A stretch of 14,080 nucleotides of DNA from an uncultured Saprospiraceae bacterium (GCA_937959375.1 CALGLS010000015.1:1-14080), one strand, 5' to 3'. Numbered from the stretch's first letter, positions 1 to 6,591 are shown. Notes: generated by a model not told the origin, from the sequence alone. Translations and numbers: made by a program.

Positions 1-529
1 AAAACTTAATCTGGTGTAAGCGAATCGTTGCAGAAAGCGTTGTTTCCTTCGATTCAAATTGTTTGCGTAATTGACGAAGCAAAAAGAAGTAGTTGTCCTT
101 AGTTTTTAAACTCCAGTCGCAGTCAATCTGAATTTCGTTTAAAGGACTTTCGTCAAAACTGTTTCGTAGTGTTTTTATTTTAGTATAAATCTGTTTGGCG
201 AGTTGGTCTAAATCACCTTCGTTTAAATTGTAAAGCGTTCGATTGGTGATGAATACGGTTGGAACTATTTCAATATTCTTTTTTTTGAAATGATTGGCTT
301 TTAGCTGGGCCATTGCTTTAGTTTTTTCTGGGCCATCAGATTGGTCTACATCAAAAAACTTAATATAGAGTCTTTTAATATGGAGGCTATCGATGTAAGT
401 GTTTTCAAGCGGACTAAGTTGGAGTTGCGTTTGCCAATGATAAAAAGCAGGAGTGAGTTGTCTTTCTTTTTTTGCGCAAGCGAAGACAAAAAGACAGATA
501 AAAAAGAAGCTGATGTGTTGGGCTCTCAT
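1..529 (-). CDS. Putative lipoprotein of unknown function, 5' part only (runs off the window)
   Basis: The gene is read on the minus strand from an ATG at 527-529 and stays open to the left edge, giving 176 residues without a stop, so the C-terminus is missing. Residues 1-18 look like a lipoprotein signal: a hydrophobic run FFFICLFVFA ending in Cys18, followed by AKK. The Phe at -2 of the lipobox is unusual but tolerable in Bacteroidota. The mature part alternates predicted strands and helices: LYIKFFDVD (54-62), IEIVPTVFI (86-94), a very distinctive IQIDCDW (133-139), and LSATIRLHQIKF (165-176). This resembles a conserved Bacteroidota hypothetical family, and the strand/helix rhythm suggests a TIM-barrel-like fold (inference). 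It starts 26 bases after the kdsD stop on the same strand, so co-transcription with kdsD is likely. The enzymatic role is unknown. Confidence 0.8.
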   Translation of the reverse strand, partial: MRAQHISFFFICLFVFACAKKERQLTPAFYHWQTQLQLSPLENTYIDSLHIKRLYIKFFDVDQSDGPEKTKAMAQLKANHFKKKNIEIVPTVFITNRTLYNLNEGDLDQLAKQIYTKIKTLRNSFDESPLNEIQIDCDWSLKTKDNYFFLLRQLRKQFESKETTLSATIRLHQIKF

Positions 530-555
530 GGAAGCGGTTTGAATGATGGCCGATC

Positions 556-1524
556 TTATATAAGTCCTTCGCTAATCAGATCGTGCAGGTGGATGACGCC
601 AACGTATTTGTCATTATCTACTACGATCAATTGAGTGATGCTGTTGATGCGCATTATTTCAAGAGCTTTTACAGCGAGTTCATTGGCCTCTATTGTTTTG
701 GGATTGCTAGTCATGATTTCTTTTGCCAGAAGTCCTCTCGTTTCTTCCTCTCGTTCGAGCATGCGTCGTAAGTCACCGTCGGTAATAATGCCAACTACCC
801 GATTTGAGGTATCAACAACAACCGTAACGCCAAGTCTTTTAGAAGTCATTTCGACAATAGTTGCTCTAATGTTTGTATCGGGATATACAAGTGGTTTTTC
901 ATTTTTTGGATAAATGTCGCGAATCCGCAAATAAAGTTGTTTGCCTAATGTACCGCCAGGATGAAATTGTGCAAAATCTTGTTGGGTAAAACCGCGTAAT
1001 GCAAGAAGAGAAGAAGCCATGGCATCTCCCAAAACCATCTGGGCAGTTGTACTTGCGGTCGGAGCTAAATTGTTAGGGTCTGCTTCCTGTGTCACAGGAG
1101 TGTGTAGTACAAAGTTAGCATTCATGCCTAAATAAGATTCTTTTCGAGCGACCATTCCTATCAGTGTATTGCCTAAGTTTCGAAGTAATGGAACCAACAC
1201 TTTGATCTCAGGAGTCTCTCCACTTTTTGAAACGCAACATACAATATCCTCAGATGTAATCATCCCAAGATCACCGTGTATGGCGTCAGCAGCGTGCATG
1301 AAAACAGAAGGTGTGCCAGTCGAATTTAATGTTGAAACGATCTTTTGAGCAATGATTGCGCTCTTCCCAATTCCTGTAAAAATGACGCGACCTTTTGATT
1401 CGAATATAGCATTTATACATTTGTTAAAATCTTCATCAATGCTCGATTTTAAGTCACGGATTGTGGCCATTTCTATCTCTATTGTTCGTAGTGCAACTGC
1501 CTGAATTTTCTCTTTGTTTTTCAC
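556..1524 (-). CDS. kdsD: KdsD/KpsF-type D-arabinose 5-phosphate isomerase (SIS + two CBS domains)
   Basis: This enzyme interconverts D-ribulose 5-phosphate and D-arabinose 5-phosphate, the first step of Kdo synthesis for lipopolysaccharide, in the cytoplasm. The 322-residue length is normal for the family. The SIS sugar-phosphate domain spans about 35-165, with TGIGKSA (50-56, Lys54), STGTP, HGDLGM (83-88) and SKSGETPEI (99-107). Glu148 in the QEAD stretch and His188 in FHPGGTLGK match the catalytic Glu and His of E. coli KdsD. Two CBS domains follow at about 205-260 and 268-322, containing VVGIITDGDLRRML and YVGVIHLHDL. The start codon is GTG; no in-frame ATG lies upstream, and Met19 would remove conserved N-terminal helix. 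The assignment to KdsD rather than GutQ or KpsF is from context (no capsule or glucitol genes nearby). It is divergent from recQ, an arrangement I recall from other Bacteroidota. Confidence 0.95.
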   Translation of the reverse strand: MKNKEKIQAVALRTIEIEMATIRDLKSSIDEDFNKCINAIFESKGRVIFTGIGKSAIIAQKIVSTLNSTGTPSVFMHAADAIHGDLGMITSEDIVCCVSKSGETPEIKVLVPLLRNLGNTLIGMVARKESYLGMNANFVLHTPVTQEADPNNLAPTASTTAQMVLGDAMASSLLALRGFTQQDFAQFHPGGTLGKQLYLRIRDIYPKNEKPLVYPDTNIRATIVEMTSKRLGVTVVVDTSNRVVGIITDGDLRRMLEREEETRGLLAKEIMTSNPKTIEANELAVKALEIMRINSITQLIVVDNDKYVGVIHLHDLISEGLI

Positions 1525-1544
1525 AATTAAATTTTGTATTTTTG
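1513..1544 (+). promoter_or_regulatory. Candidate Bacteroidota promoter reading towards recQ
   Basis: A TTTG -33 element (1513-1516) and a perfect TAnnTTTG -7 box, TATTTTTG (1537-1544), are separated by 20 bases, the canonical Bacteroidota spacing. Transcription would start near 1550. The -33 box lies inside the first codons of the divergent kdsD gene and the -7 box just upstream of its GTG start. If used, it gives recQ a leader of about 370 bases. Confidence 0.5.
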
Positions 1545-1919
1545 ACAGCCTTAGAAATCAGGCCACATAATTAAATCGATTTTGATTCGTTACTAACAAC
1601 GAAAAAATAATTGTCTTATATATTAATTATTGTTGGTAAAATTAAATACTGATTTTGACACTCAAAAACCTATCGTTATTAATCTAACCTTTGATAAAGA
1701 TTACACAAAAACTTTAAGTCGATTTACTTTTGGTTTCCAAAAAAAATGTTATTTTTAAGGACAGCTTAAACAAAATTCATTTTTTAGAATTTTAAAGCAT
1801 GAGAAAACCATCCTTACTAAACTTAGTAGACCTGCCTAAAAAAAGTGCACGGTGATTCTATTTTATATGTAAGGGTAAGAAAAAATAGTCGACTTTTTAA
1901 ATCCACGGACTTAAATAAA
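1525..1919. other. Divergent kdsD-recQ intergenic region
   Basis: This is 395 bases of very AT-rich DNA between two divergent genes. It holds the plus-strand -7 box at 1537-1544, a small 6-bp hairpin (TTCGTT/AACGAA, 1586-1603), and a possible 18-codon open frame at 1799-1855 (MRKPSLLNLVDLPKKSAR) just before recQ. I see no RNA gene, tandem repeat or clear second promoter. The in-frame extension of recQ to a GTG at 1845 lies in this region and is judged non-coding. Confidence 0.5.
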
Positions 1920-4121
1920 ATGATGGTAGCAACTAACGAATCAATCTATATAGCACTTAATGATCACTTCGGTTTCGATAAATTTAAAGGTGAACAAGAA
2001 GAAATCATAAAAAGTGTATTAGAAGGGAAAGATACATTTGTCATTATGCCAACAGGCGGAGGAAAATCGCTCTGTTACCAATTGCCAGCTTTAATGATGG
2101 ATGGTACTGCAATTGTGATCTCACCATTAATTGCATTGATGAAAAATCAAGTAGACTCTATCCGAGCACATAGCGAAGATGATGATGTCGCACACTTCTT
2201 AAATTCATCATTGACCAGAGGGCAAATTAAAAAAGTAAAAAGTGATATCGAAGAAGGTAAAACTAAATTACTTTTTATCGCTCCTGAGACACTCACTAAA
2301 GAAGAAAACATTGAATTCTTCAAAACGGTTGAACTCTCTTTCGTAGCCGTTGATGAGGCACACTGTATCTCAGAATGGGGACATGATTTCCGACCAGAAT
2401 ACAGAAGGATCAGAACGATGATCGATTCTATTGATAAAGAAATTCCAATCATAGCACTTACTGCTACAGCAACTCCAAAGGTTCGCTCAGACATTGTCAA
2501 GAACTTAAATATGACAGGTTTGAATAATTTTGTTTCTTCTTTCAATCGGGACAACTTGTTTTACGAAATTCGTCCAAAAGGAAAGAAAGATCAAACCCTG
2601 CGTAGTATTGTAAAGATCGTAAAAGAGATTCCTGGTCAATCAGGTATCGTTTACGTACAAAGTCGAAAATCGGCAGCAGAGATTGCAGCATTCCTAAAAG
2701 TAAATGATGTCAGAGCTGCACCTTATCACGCAGGCCTTGATGCAAAAACTCGAAGTAGAACGCAGGATCAATTCTTAATGGAAGATGTTGATGTTATCGT
2801 TGCGACTATAGCTTTTGGAATGGGAATCGATAAGCCAGATGTACGGTTTGTAATTCACTATGATATTCCAAAGAGTATTGAAAATTATTATCAAGAAACG
2901 GGTCGTGCAGGTAGAGATGGCTTGCAGGGACGATGTGTGGCTTTCTATTCTTACAAAGATATTCAGCGATTAGAAAAATTCTTGCGTGACAAACCTGTGG
3001 CGGAAAGAGAAATGGGATCGCAATTGATGCAAGAGATTATTGCTTACACAGAAACGGCTTCTTGTCGTCGTCGCTTCTTGTTGCACTACTTCGGAGAAGT
3101 TTTCCATGAAGATGGTTGTAGTAAGATGTGTGATAACTGTCGCAATCCAAAAGAAAGAATTGAAGCAAAGGAACATGTGAGACAAGCGCTAGTTGCGATA
3201 CAGGAATTGAATGAAAATTACGGAATTAAAATGCTAGTTGATTTTATAATGGGGAAGGAGTCGCAGGAGATGACCAACTTCAAACAAGATAAGTTAGAAA
3301 TGTATGGTGTTGGAAAAGATCACGATGAGAACTATTGGCACTCTATCTTCCGTAATGCATTACTCAACGACCTTATTTATAAGGATATCGAAAAATATGG
3401 TTTACTGCGATTGAATCCGGCAGGTGTGGAATTCATGAAGAATCCAACCTCAGTTATGGTTTCTGTCAACCACGATTACGATAAAGAAACAGCAGACAAC
3501 TACGAGCCAGCTGGTAAGACAGCTGTTTTGGACAAAACGTTGATGTCTTTATTGAAGGATGTACGTCGACAAATCGCTAAGAAAAATAATATTCCTCCAT
3601 ATGTAATTTTCCAAGATCCTTCTTTAGAAGATATGGCTACACAGTATCCAATTAGCATGAATGACATGGCTAAGATTACTGGAGTAAGTAAAGGTAAAGC
3701 GATTCGATATGCTAAGCCGTTTATTGAAACGATTGCAGATTATGTAGAAGAAAATGATATTGACCGACCAACTGATTTTGTTGTAAAGCAAATCGCAAAT
3801 AAGTCGAAGGTGAAAGTTAATATCATTCAGGGAATTGATCGAAAGATTCCACTTCACGATATTGCAAGTTCCAATGACCTTTCAATGGAAGAGTTGCTAT
3901 ATGAACTAGACATGATTGTAGCTTCAGGTACAAAGTTGAACATCGATTACTACATTGAAGAAAACGTGGATGAGAATTCGCGATTGGATGTGTACGATTA
4001 CTTCATGGAAGCTGAAACGGATTCAATTGATGAAGCATATGAAGAGCTAGAGGAAGATGATATTACTATGGAAGAAATACAACTTGTACGAATTAAGTTT
4101 TTGTCAGAAATGGCAAACTAA
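1920..4121 (+). CDS. recQ: ATP-dependent DNA helicase RecQ
   Basis: RecQ is a 3'-5' superfamily 2 DNA helicase acting in recombination and repair of stalled forks. With the ATG at 1920 the protein has 733 residues, usual for Bacteroidota RecQ; the frame also extends to a GTG at 1845, but those 25 residues precede the normal N-terminus. Visible in order: Walker A PTGGGKS (44-50), DEAH box with the RecQ signature DEAHCISEWGHDFRPEY (from D145), ALTATATPKVR, VYVQSRKSA, the motif V/VI run through QETGRAGRDG (325-334), and a complete zinc site Cys382, Cys400, Cys404, Cys407. A winged-helix RQC region follows. The C-terminus carries an HRDC-like helical segment (PPYVIFQDPSLEDMA) and a helix-turn-helix-like tail with acidic stretches. 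An ideal terminator follows directly, so recQ is probably transcribed alone. Confidence 0.97.
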   Translation: MMVATNESIYIALNDHFGFDKFKGEQEEIIKSVLEGKDTFVIMPTGGGKSLCYQLPALMMDGTAIVISPLIALMKNQVDSIRAHSEDDDVAHFLNSSLTRGQIKKVKSDIEEGKTKLLFIAPETLTKEENIEFFKTVELSFVAVDEAHCISEWGHDFRPEYRRIRTMIDSIDKEIPIIALTATATPKVRSDIVKNLNMTGLNNFVSSFNRDNLFYEIRPKGKKDQTLRSIVKIVKEIPGQSGIVYVQSRKSAAEIAAFLKVNDVRAAPYHAGLDAKTRSRTQDQFLMEDVDVIVATIAFGMGIDKPDVRFVIHYDIPKSIENYYQETGRAGRDGLQGRCVAFYSYKDIQRLEKFLRDKPVAEREMGSQLMQEIIAYTETASCRRRFLLHYFGEVFHEDGCSKMCDNCRNPKERIEAKEHVRQALVAIQELNENYGIKMLVDFIMGKESQEMTNFKQDKLEMYGVGKDHDENYWHSIFRNALLNDLIYKDIEKYGLLRLNPAGVEFMKNPTSVMVSVNHDYDKETADNYEPAGKTAVLDKTLMSLLKDVRRQIAKKNNIPPYVIFQDPSLEDMATQYPISMNDMAKITGVSKGKAIRYAKPFIETIADYVEENDIDRPTDFVVKQIANKSKVKVNIIQGIDRKIPLHDIASSNDLSMEELLYELDMIVASGTKLNIDYYIEENVDENSRLDVYDYFMEAETDSIDEAYEELEEDDITMEEIQLVRIKFLSEMAN

Positions 4122-4152
4122 ATCTGAAATAAATATTTTGTATTCAATAATT

Positions 4153-4196
4153 AATCGTGCCTTGCATAAGTTATATCTTGCAAGGCACGATTTTTT
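4153..4196 (+). terminator. Rho-independent terminator of recQ
   Basis: A perfect 14-bp stem (AATCGTGCCTTGCA at 4153-4166 against TGCAAGGCACGATT at 4179-4192) with a 12-base loop is followed by a run of T through 4196. It lies 31 bases after the recQ stop. Confidence 0.93.
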
Positions 4197-4199
4197 GTG

Positions 4200-4306
4200 T
4201 AGGGAGTTGGAAGACCGAAGTCGGGAGTCCGAAGACCGAAGTTTCCCGCGATCGCGAATTGCGTTAGAAGAGAAACTTCGGACTTCCGTCTTCGGACTCC
4301 CGTCTT
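4200..4306. repeat. Imperfect palindromic intergenic repeat element (GGGAGTCCGAAGAC type)
   Basis: The element opens with TAGGGAGTTGGAAGACCGA. Its left arm GGGAGTCCGAAGAC (4223-4236) plus CGAAGTTT (4237-4244) pairs with AAACTTCG (4273-4280) and GTCTTCGGACTCCC (4288-4301). A 7-base bulge GACTTCC sits in the right arm. GAAGACCGAAG is also repeated directly (4210-4220 and 4231-4241). The loop holds a 10-bp palindrome CGCGATCGCG (4247-4256) and GCGTTAGAAG (4261-4270). It is much more GC-rich than the surrounding spacer. It looks like a REP-like intergenic element rather than a terminator, since the recQ terminator is already complete upstream and no T tract follows. Confidence 0.75.
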
Positions 4307-4327
4307 AAAACAAAACCACATTAGATT

Positions 4328-4747
4328 ATGAAAAAAATCATCATCATCAACGGACCTAATCTGAATCTACTGGGAAAGCGGGAGCCAGAAATCTATGGCA
4401 CTCAAACTTTTGACGATTACTTTGGTACTTTGGTTGAGAAGTATCCGAATGTCTCACTCACCTACTTTCAGAGCAATCACGAAGGTGTCTTGTTAGATAA
4501 ACTACATGAAGTTGGATTTGATTATGATGGTATTATTATAAATGGAGGTGCTTACACCCATACTTCCATTGCAATTGCGGATGCTATCGGTGCTATTTCA
4601 ACGCCAGTGGTAGAGGTACATATCAGTAACGTACATGCGCGCGAAGCTTTTCGACATCATTCTTATTTTTCTGAAAAGTGTGCAGGTGTTATTGTCGGAA
4701 TGGGATTGAAAGGGTATGAGTTGGCTTTGATGGGGCTTGTCAATTAG
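4328..4747 (+). CDS. aroQ: Type II 3-dehydroquinate dehydratase
   Basis: This enzyme dehydrates 3-dehydroquinate to 3-dehydroshikimate, the third step of the shikimate pathway, in the cytoplasm; the type II enzyme is a small dodecameric flavodoxin-like protein. The 139-residue length fits the family (about 140-150). The N-terminus INGPNLNLLGKREPEIYG carries the lid residues Arg18 and catalytic Tyr23. Next come FQSNHEG (47-53), NGGAYTHTS (72-80, substrate-binding Asn72), EVHISN (96-101, catalytic His98) and Arg105. All expected active-site residues are present. The ATG follows an A-rich stretch with no Shine-Dalgarno. No other aro gene is adjacent, and the gene stands alone between a repeat element upstream and a repeat-rich spacer downstream. 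Confidence 0.96.
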   Translation: MKKIIIINGPNLNLLGKREPEIYGTQTFDDYFGTLVEKYPNVSLTYFQSNHEGVLLDKLHEVGFDYDGIIINGGAYTHTSIAIADAIGAISTPVVEVHISNVHAREAFRHHSYFSEKCAGVIVGMGLKGYELALMGLVN

Positions 4748-4822
4748 AATGCTTGTTTGACGTGTGGGATTAAGTTGAATTCTTTCTCAAATAAACTGAT
4801 AAGTATTCACGGTGGAAGAGAA

Positions 4823-4867
4823 ATTCACATTCACATTCCCCTTTTTTTAGTCAAAGTCAAAGTTGCA
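4823..4867. repeat. Short hexamer repeats downstream of aroQ
   Basis: ATTCAC-ATTCAC-ATTCCC (4823-4840) is followed by a T run and then GTCAAA-GTCAAA-GTTGCA (4850-4867). These are two different hexamer units within 45 bases of non-coding DNA. Confidence 0.5.
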
Positions 4868-4908
4868 GTATCAGTTTTCGCTCGACCCTAGAACTACGTT
4901 AGCTGGAC

Positions 4909-4944
4909 ATTCTAATTCTAATTCTAATTCCCATTCTAATTCTA
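4909..4944. repeat. ATTCTA hexanucleotide tandem array
   Basis: Six consecutive hexamers read ATTCTA x3, ATTCCC, ATTCTA x2. A degenerate seventh (TTTCCT, 4945-4950) touches the stop codon of the minus-strand gene at 4950-5477. Copy number may vary between strains, as is usual for microsatellites. The unit length is a multiple of three, so the array stays open in some frames. Confidence 0.8.
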
Positions 4945-4949
4945 TTTCC

Positions 4950-5477
4950 TCAAGGTCCCTGTCTGAAAAACGACTCCCGATCCATATCCAATAAACGCAT
5001 TCGACGTTTCTTCCCAATCTTATAAGTTCGATGTCTAAAAAGAATCCGTATGATTCCTCCAAGCGCAAATGATGCAGCAGGTACAATAGCTGCAGCCCAA
5101 GTGAGCGGTGTGCCAGCTAAGGGGCTTAGTAATGACAAGACGCCCCAGCTCAATCCAAATACGTTTAAGCTTTTTATAAATGGCTTTGATTGATATCGAA
5201 CACGAAAGGAACGAATCGCTGTAATGTCTTCGACATCTACTGCACGATGAGCAAACAGGACCATTCCCTTTTCTTGGTAGATGTCTTCAATCGCTTCAGT
5301 AAACCAGGTATTTCCCTCTCCCTTTAATTGAAAGGTGAGGACATCACCGATGTAATATTTTTTTACTTTGAGACTATTAATCTTTTCTAGTTGGAGAACC
5401 TTTTGTGCATCCACATGATTACTACTCAAGGAAAAAAGAAGGAAAAATAAAAATATGTGTAGATTTAGAAGTCGCAT
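4950..5477 (-). CDS. Hypothetical secreted/membrane protein with signal peptide
   Basis: I do not recognise this 175-residue protein beyond a resemblance to conserved hypothetical proteins of Bacteroidota. Residues 1-24 form a clear signal peptide (hydrophobic run IFLFFLLFSL, likely cleavage VDA|QK). A small soluble part follows (about 26-95), with KKYYIGDVLTFQLKG (39-53), TWFTEAIEDIY and VDVEDITAIR (80-89), probably beta-rich. A hydrophobic stretch at about 104-147, broken by SPLAGTPL, could form two membrane helices. The tail is strongly basic (RHRTYKIGKKRRMR, 148-161) and would be cytoplasmic if both helices span. It lies downstream of rnpA on the same strand, but a 277-base gap with an inverted-repeat element separates them, so a shared transcript is uncertain. 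Function unknown. Confidence 0.75.
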   Translation of the reverse strand: MRLLNLHIFLFFLLFSLSSNHVDAQKVLQLEKINSLKVKKYYIGDVLTFQLKGEGNTWFTEAIEDIYQEKGMVLFAHRAVDVEDITAIRSFRVRYQSKPFIKSLNVFGLSWGVLSLLSPLAGTPLTWAAAIVPAASFALGGIIRILFRHRTYKIGKKRRMRLLDMDRESFFRQGP

Positions 5478-5501
5478 AGATTTTATGGTTTTGGTTTTCA
5501 G

Positions 5502-5520
5502 TAGGGAGTTGGAAGATCGA
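5502..5520 (+). repeat. Second copy of the TAGGGAGTTGGAAG interspersed repeat
   Basis: TAGGGAGTTGGAAGATCGA matches the opening of the element at 4200-4218 at 18 of 19 positions. Here it is solitary, without the palindromic part. It lies 25 bases upstream of the start of the minus-strand gene at 5477 and points away from it. Confidence 0.65.
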
Positions 5521-5575
5521 GAATTAAGTTTAAATTTTTCTTATAAAAGACAACAGTTAAAATATCTCGTTCTTT

Positions 5576-5669
5576 GACAAATCCCGTGGACAATGTTAAA
5601 ATGAAAGCAAAAGTGACCGAAGGAAACGTTGATTTTATTTTATCATTGGGCTATACCACGGGATTTGTC
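5576..5669. repeat. 94-base inverted-repeat element between rnpA and the hypothetical gene
   Basis: GACAAATCCCGTGG (5576-5589) is perfectly complementary to CCACGGGATTTGTC (5656-5669), a 14-bp stem around a 66-base interior. Inside it CAAT (5591-5594) can pair with ATTG (5645-5648), so the arm may continue across a small internal loop. The interior is AT-rich with no convincing open frame. No T tract follows on either strand, which argues against a terminator. It could be a structured RNA, a processing site or a small mobile-element remnant. Confidence 0.6.
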
Positions 5670-5754
5670 TAAGAACCAAATATCTTAATAGTTGATTGGC
5701 TGGTCAACCTTCTCCACATTCATTCTTCATCTCCTCGTCTTAAAATGGTGCAAT

Positions 5755-6165
5755 TCAATCACCAATAGTTGCATCTACTTTATTCAATTCTCTAGATAGT
5801 CGTTTTAAACTATGGATCATAGCTCCTTCAATTTTTTCAAACGGAAGCGCTTCTTTAGCTACATAAATAAACATGAAGCCATATTGGTGCTGGCAGTCGG
5901 CAATGTTTTCGTAGAGCGAGTGTTTGTTGAGACGATATGCTTCTCTGATACGTCGACGGAGTAGGTTTCGATGTGCTGCTTTGTTGAATTTTTTCTTTGG
6001 TACACTGAGTGCCATTTGGGCAGGTGCATCGCTTTGAGGATTAAGGATGGGCGTCCAGACAATCCGTAAGGGAAAGGCGCTGAAAGAAGCTCCTTTTGAA
6101 AAAAGCTGGCTCAGTATCTTTCTACTTTTTAATCGTTCTTTTCTTTTGAAAGTTAAATCAGGCAT
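5755..6165 (-). CDS. rnpA: Ribonuclease P protein component
   Basis: RnpA binds the catalytic RNA of RNase P and helps remove 5' leaders from pre-tRNA. From the ATG at 6163-6165 it has 136 residues; the frame continues six codons upstream to a GTG, but MPDLTFKRKERLKSR is the normal family N-terminus. Diagnostic features are the N-terminal KRKERLKSR (7-15), SVPKKKFNKAAHRNLLRRRIREAYR with the RNP-binding RNxxRRxxR motif (66-74), and the C-terminal helix IHSLKRLSREL (117-127). The protein is highly basic, as expected. It lies downstream of rpmH on the same strand, the conserved rpmH-rnpA order. The unusual part is the 213-base gap between them, holding a long hairpin; in many bacteria these genes are almost contiguous. 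Confidence 0.95.
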   Translation of the reverse strand: MPDLTFKRKERLKSRKILSQLFSKGASFSAFPLRIVWTPILNPQSDAPAQMALSVPKKKFNKAAHRNLLRRRIREAYRLNKHSLYENIADCQHQYGFMFIYVAKEALPFEKIEGAMIHSLKRLSRELNKVDATIGD

Positions 6166-6301
6166 ATTGGTTGGTCCAAACACTTACACTAGTAAAGGCT
6201 TTAAATTACAAATTAACTTTGAAATGATTGATTAAGATAGAATCTTATCTTTAGTGGAGCTCTATTATTGAGAAGATAGCGTAGGAGTGGCCTTAAATAG
6301 A

Positions 6302-6355
6302 AATGGCAACTTTAGCTTCAAGCGGTAAAATACCTTTGAAGCTGAAGTTGCCATT
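6302..6355 (-). terminator. Long hairpin between rpmH and rnpA (terminator, attenuator or processing site)
   Basis: A 20-bp stem with a single A/C mismatch in the minus-strand RNA (G/U in plus orientation) joins 6302-6321 (core ATGGCAACTTTAGCTTCAA) to 6336-6355 across a 14-base loop. It begins 23 bases beyond the rpmH stop on the minus strand. The T-rich sequence after it (minus strand TTTCTATTT) is interrupted, so termination may be partial, which would lower rnpA output relative to rpmH. Activity is inferred. Confidence 0.7.
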
Positions 6356-6378
6356 GCAATTATTATAGAGAGTAGCGC

Positions 6379-6534
6379 TTACTTAACGTGCTTCTCGTCA
6401 GAAACTGTCAGTTTATGACGTCCCTTAGCTCTGCGGCGTGCAATTACTTTGCGACCGTTCTTAGAAGCCATTCTGGATCTGAAACCGTGCTTGTTAACTC
6501 TCTTTCTTTTTGAAGGTTGGAACGTCCTTTTCAT
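6379..6534 (-). CDS. rpmH: Large ribosomal subunit protein bL34
   Basis: This is a 51-residue, very basic protein of the 50S subunit. The sequence begins MKRTFQPSKRKRVNKHGFR and continues through SRMASKNGRKVIARRRAKGR, the hallmark bL34 pattern, ending in a Bacteroidota-type tail KLTVSDEKHVK. Start ATG is at 6532-6534 and the TAA stop at 6379-6381. It is the first gene of the rpmH-rnpA pair, 120 bases downstream of rho on the same strand, with its own likely promoter in that gap. There is no nearby dnaA, unlike the classical oriC-proximal arrangement. Confidence 0.97.
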   Translation of the reverse strand: MKRTFQPSKRKRVNKHGFRSRMASKNGRKVIARRRAKGRHKLTVSDEKHVK

Positions 6535-6549
6535 CTTGAACTATATTTT

Positions 6550-6573
6550 AATCCCTTTCGGGAAATTAATTAT
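6550..6573 (-). promoter_or_regulatory. GAAA-capped hairpin in the rpmH leader
   Basis: On the minus strand TTAATTTCCCGAAAGGGATTAA folds as CCC-GAAA-GGG, with outer TTAAT/ATTAA pairing and a 2-base bulge. It lies about 15-40 bases upstream of the rpmH ATG, inside the predicted 50-base leader. A role in feedback or stability is only a possibility. Confidence 0.4.
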
Positions 6574-6591
6574 CTTTTTTTAACTGGGCGA

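Noticed and set aside
1799..1855. 18-codon open frame upstream of recQ
   Set aside because: It is too short to judge and overlaps the GTG extension region; it is mentioned only as a possible leader frame.
1845..1919. GTG-initiated N-terminal extension of RecQ by 25 residues
   Set aside because: The extension has no family support, while the ATG at 1920 places the normal RecQ N-terminus correctly and follows an A-rich stretch.
4248..4255. GCGATCGC, the cyanobacterial HIP1 octamer
   Set aside because: There is a single occurrence in a clearly non-cyanobacterial window; it is part of the palindromic element loop.
4200..4306. CRISPR-like reading of the GAAGACCGAAG repeats
   Set aside because: Repeats are short, partly inverted and without equal-length unique spacers, and no cas gene is present.
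4057..4308. 83-codon frame spanning the recQ end and the palindromic repeat
   Set aside because: It overlaps recQ out of frame and its second half is the terminator and repeat element, so it is not a gene.
5570..5580. GTTCTTTGACA, reminiscent of sequence upstream of rRNA operons in Bacteroidota
   Set aside because: No rRNA or tRNA sequence follows, and no -7 box lies at the right distance.
6181..6183. GTG start adding six residues to RnpA
   Set aside because: The ATG at 6163-6165 gives the usual N-terminus and normal length.
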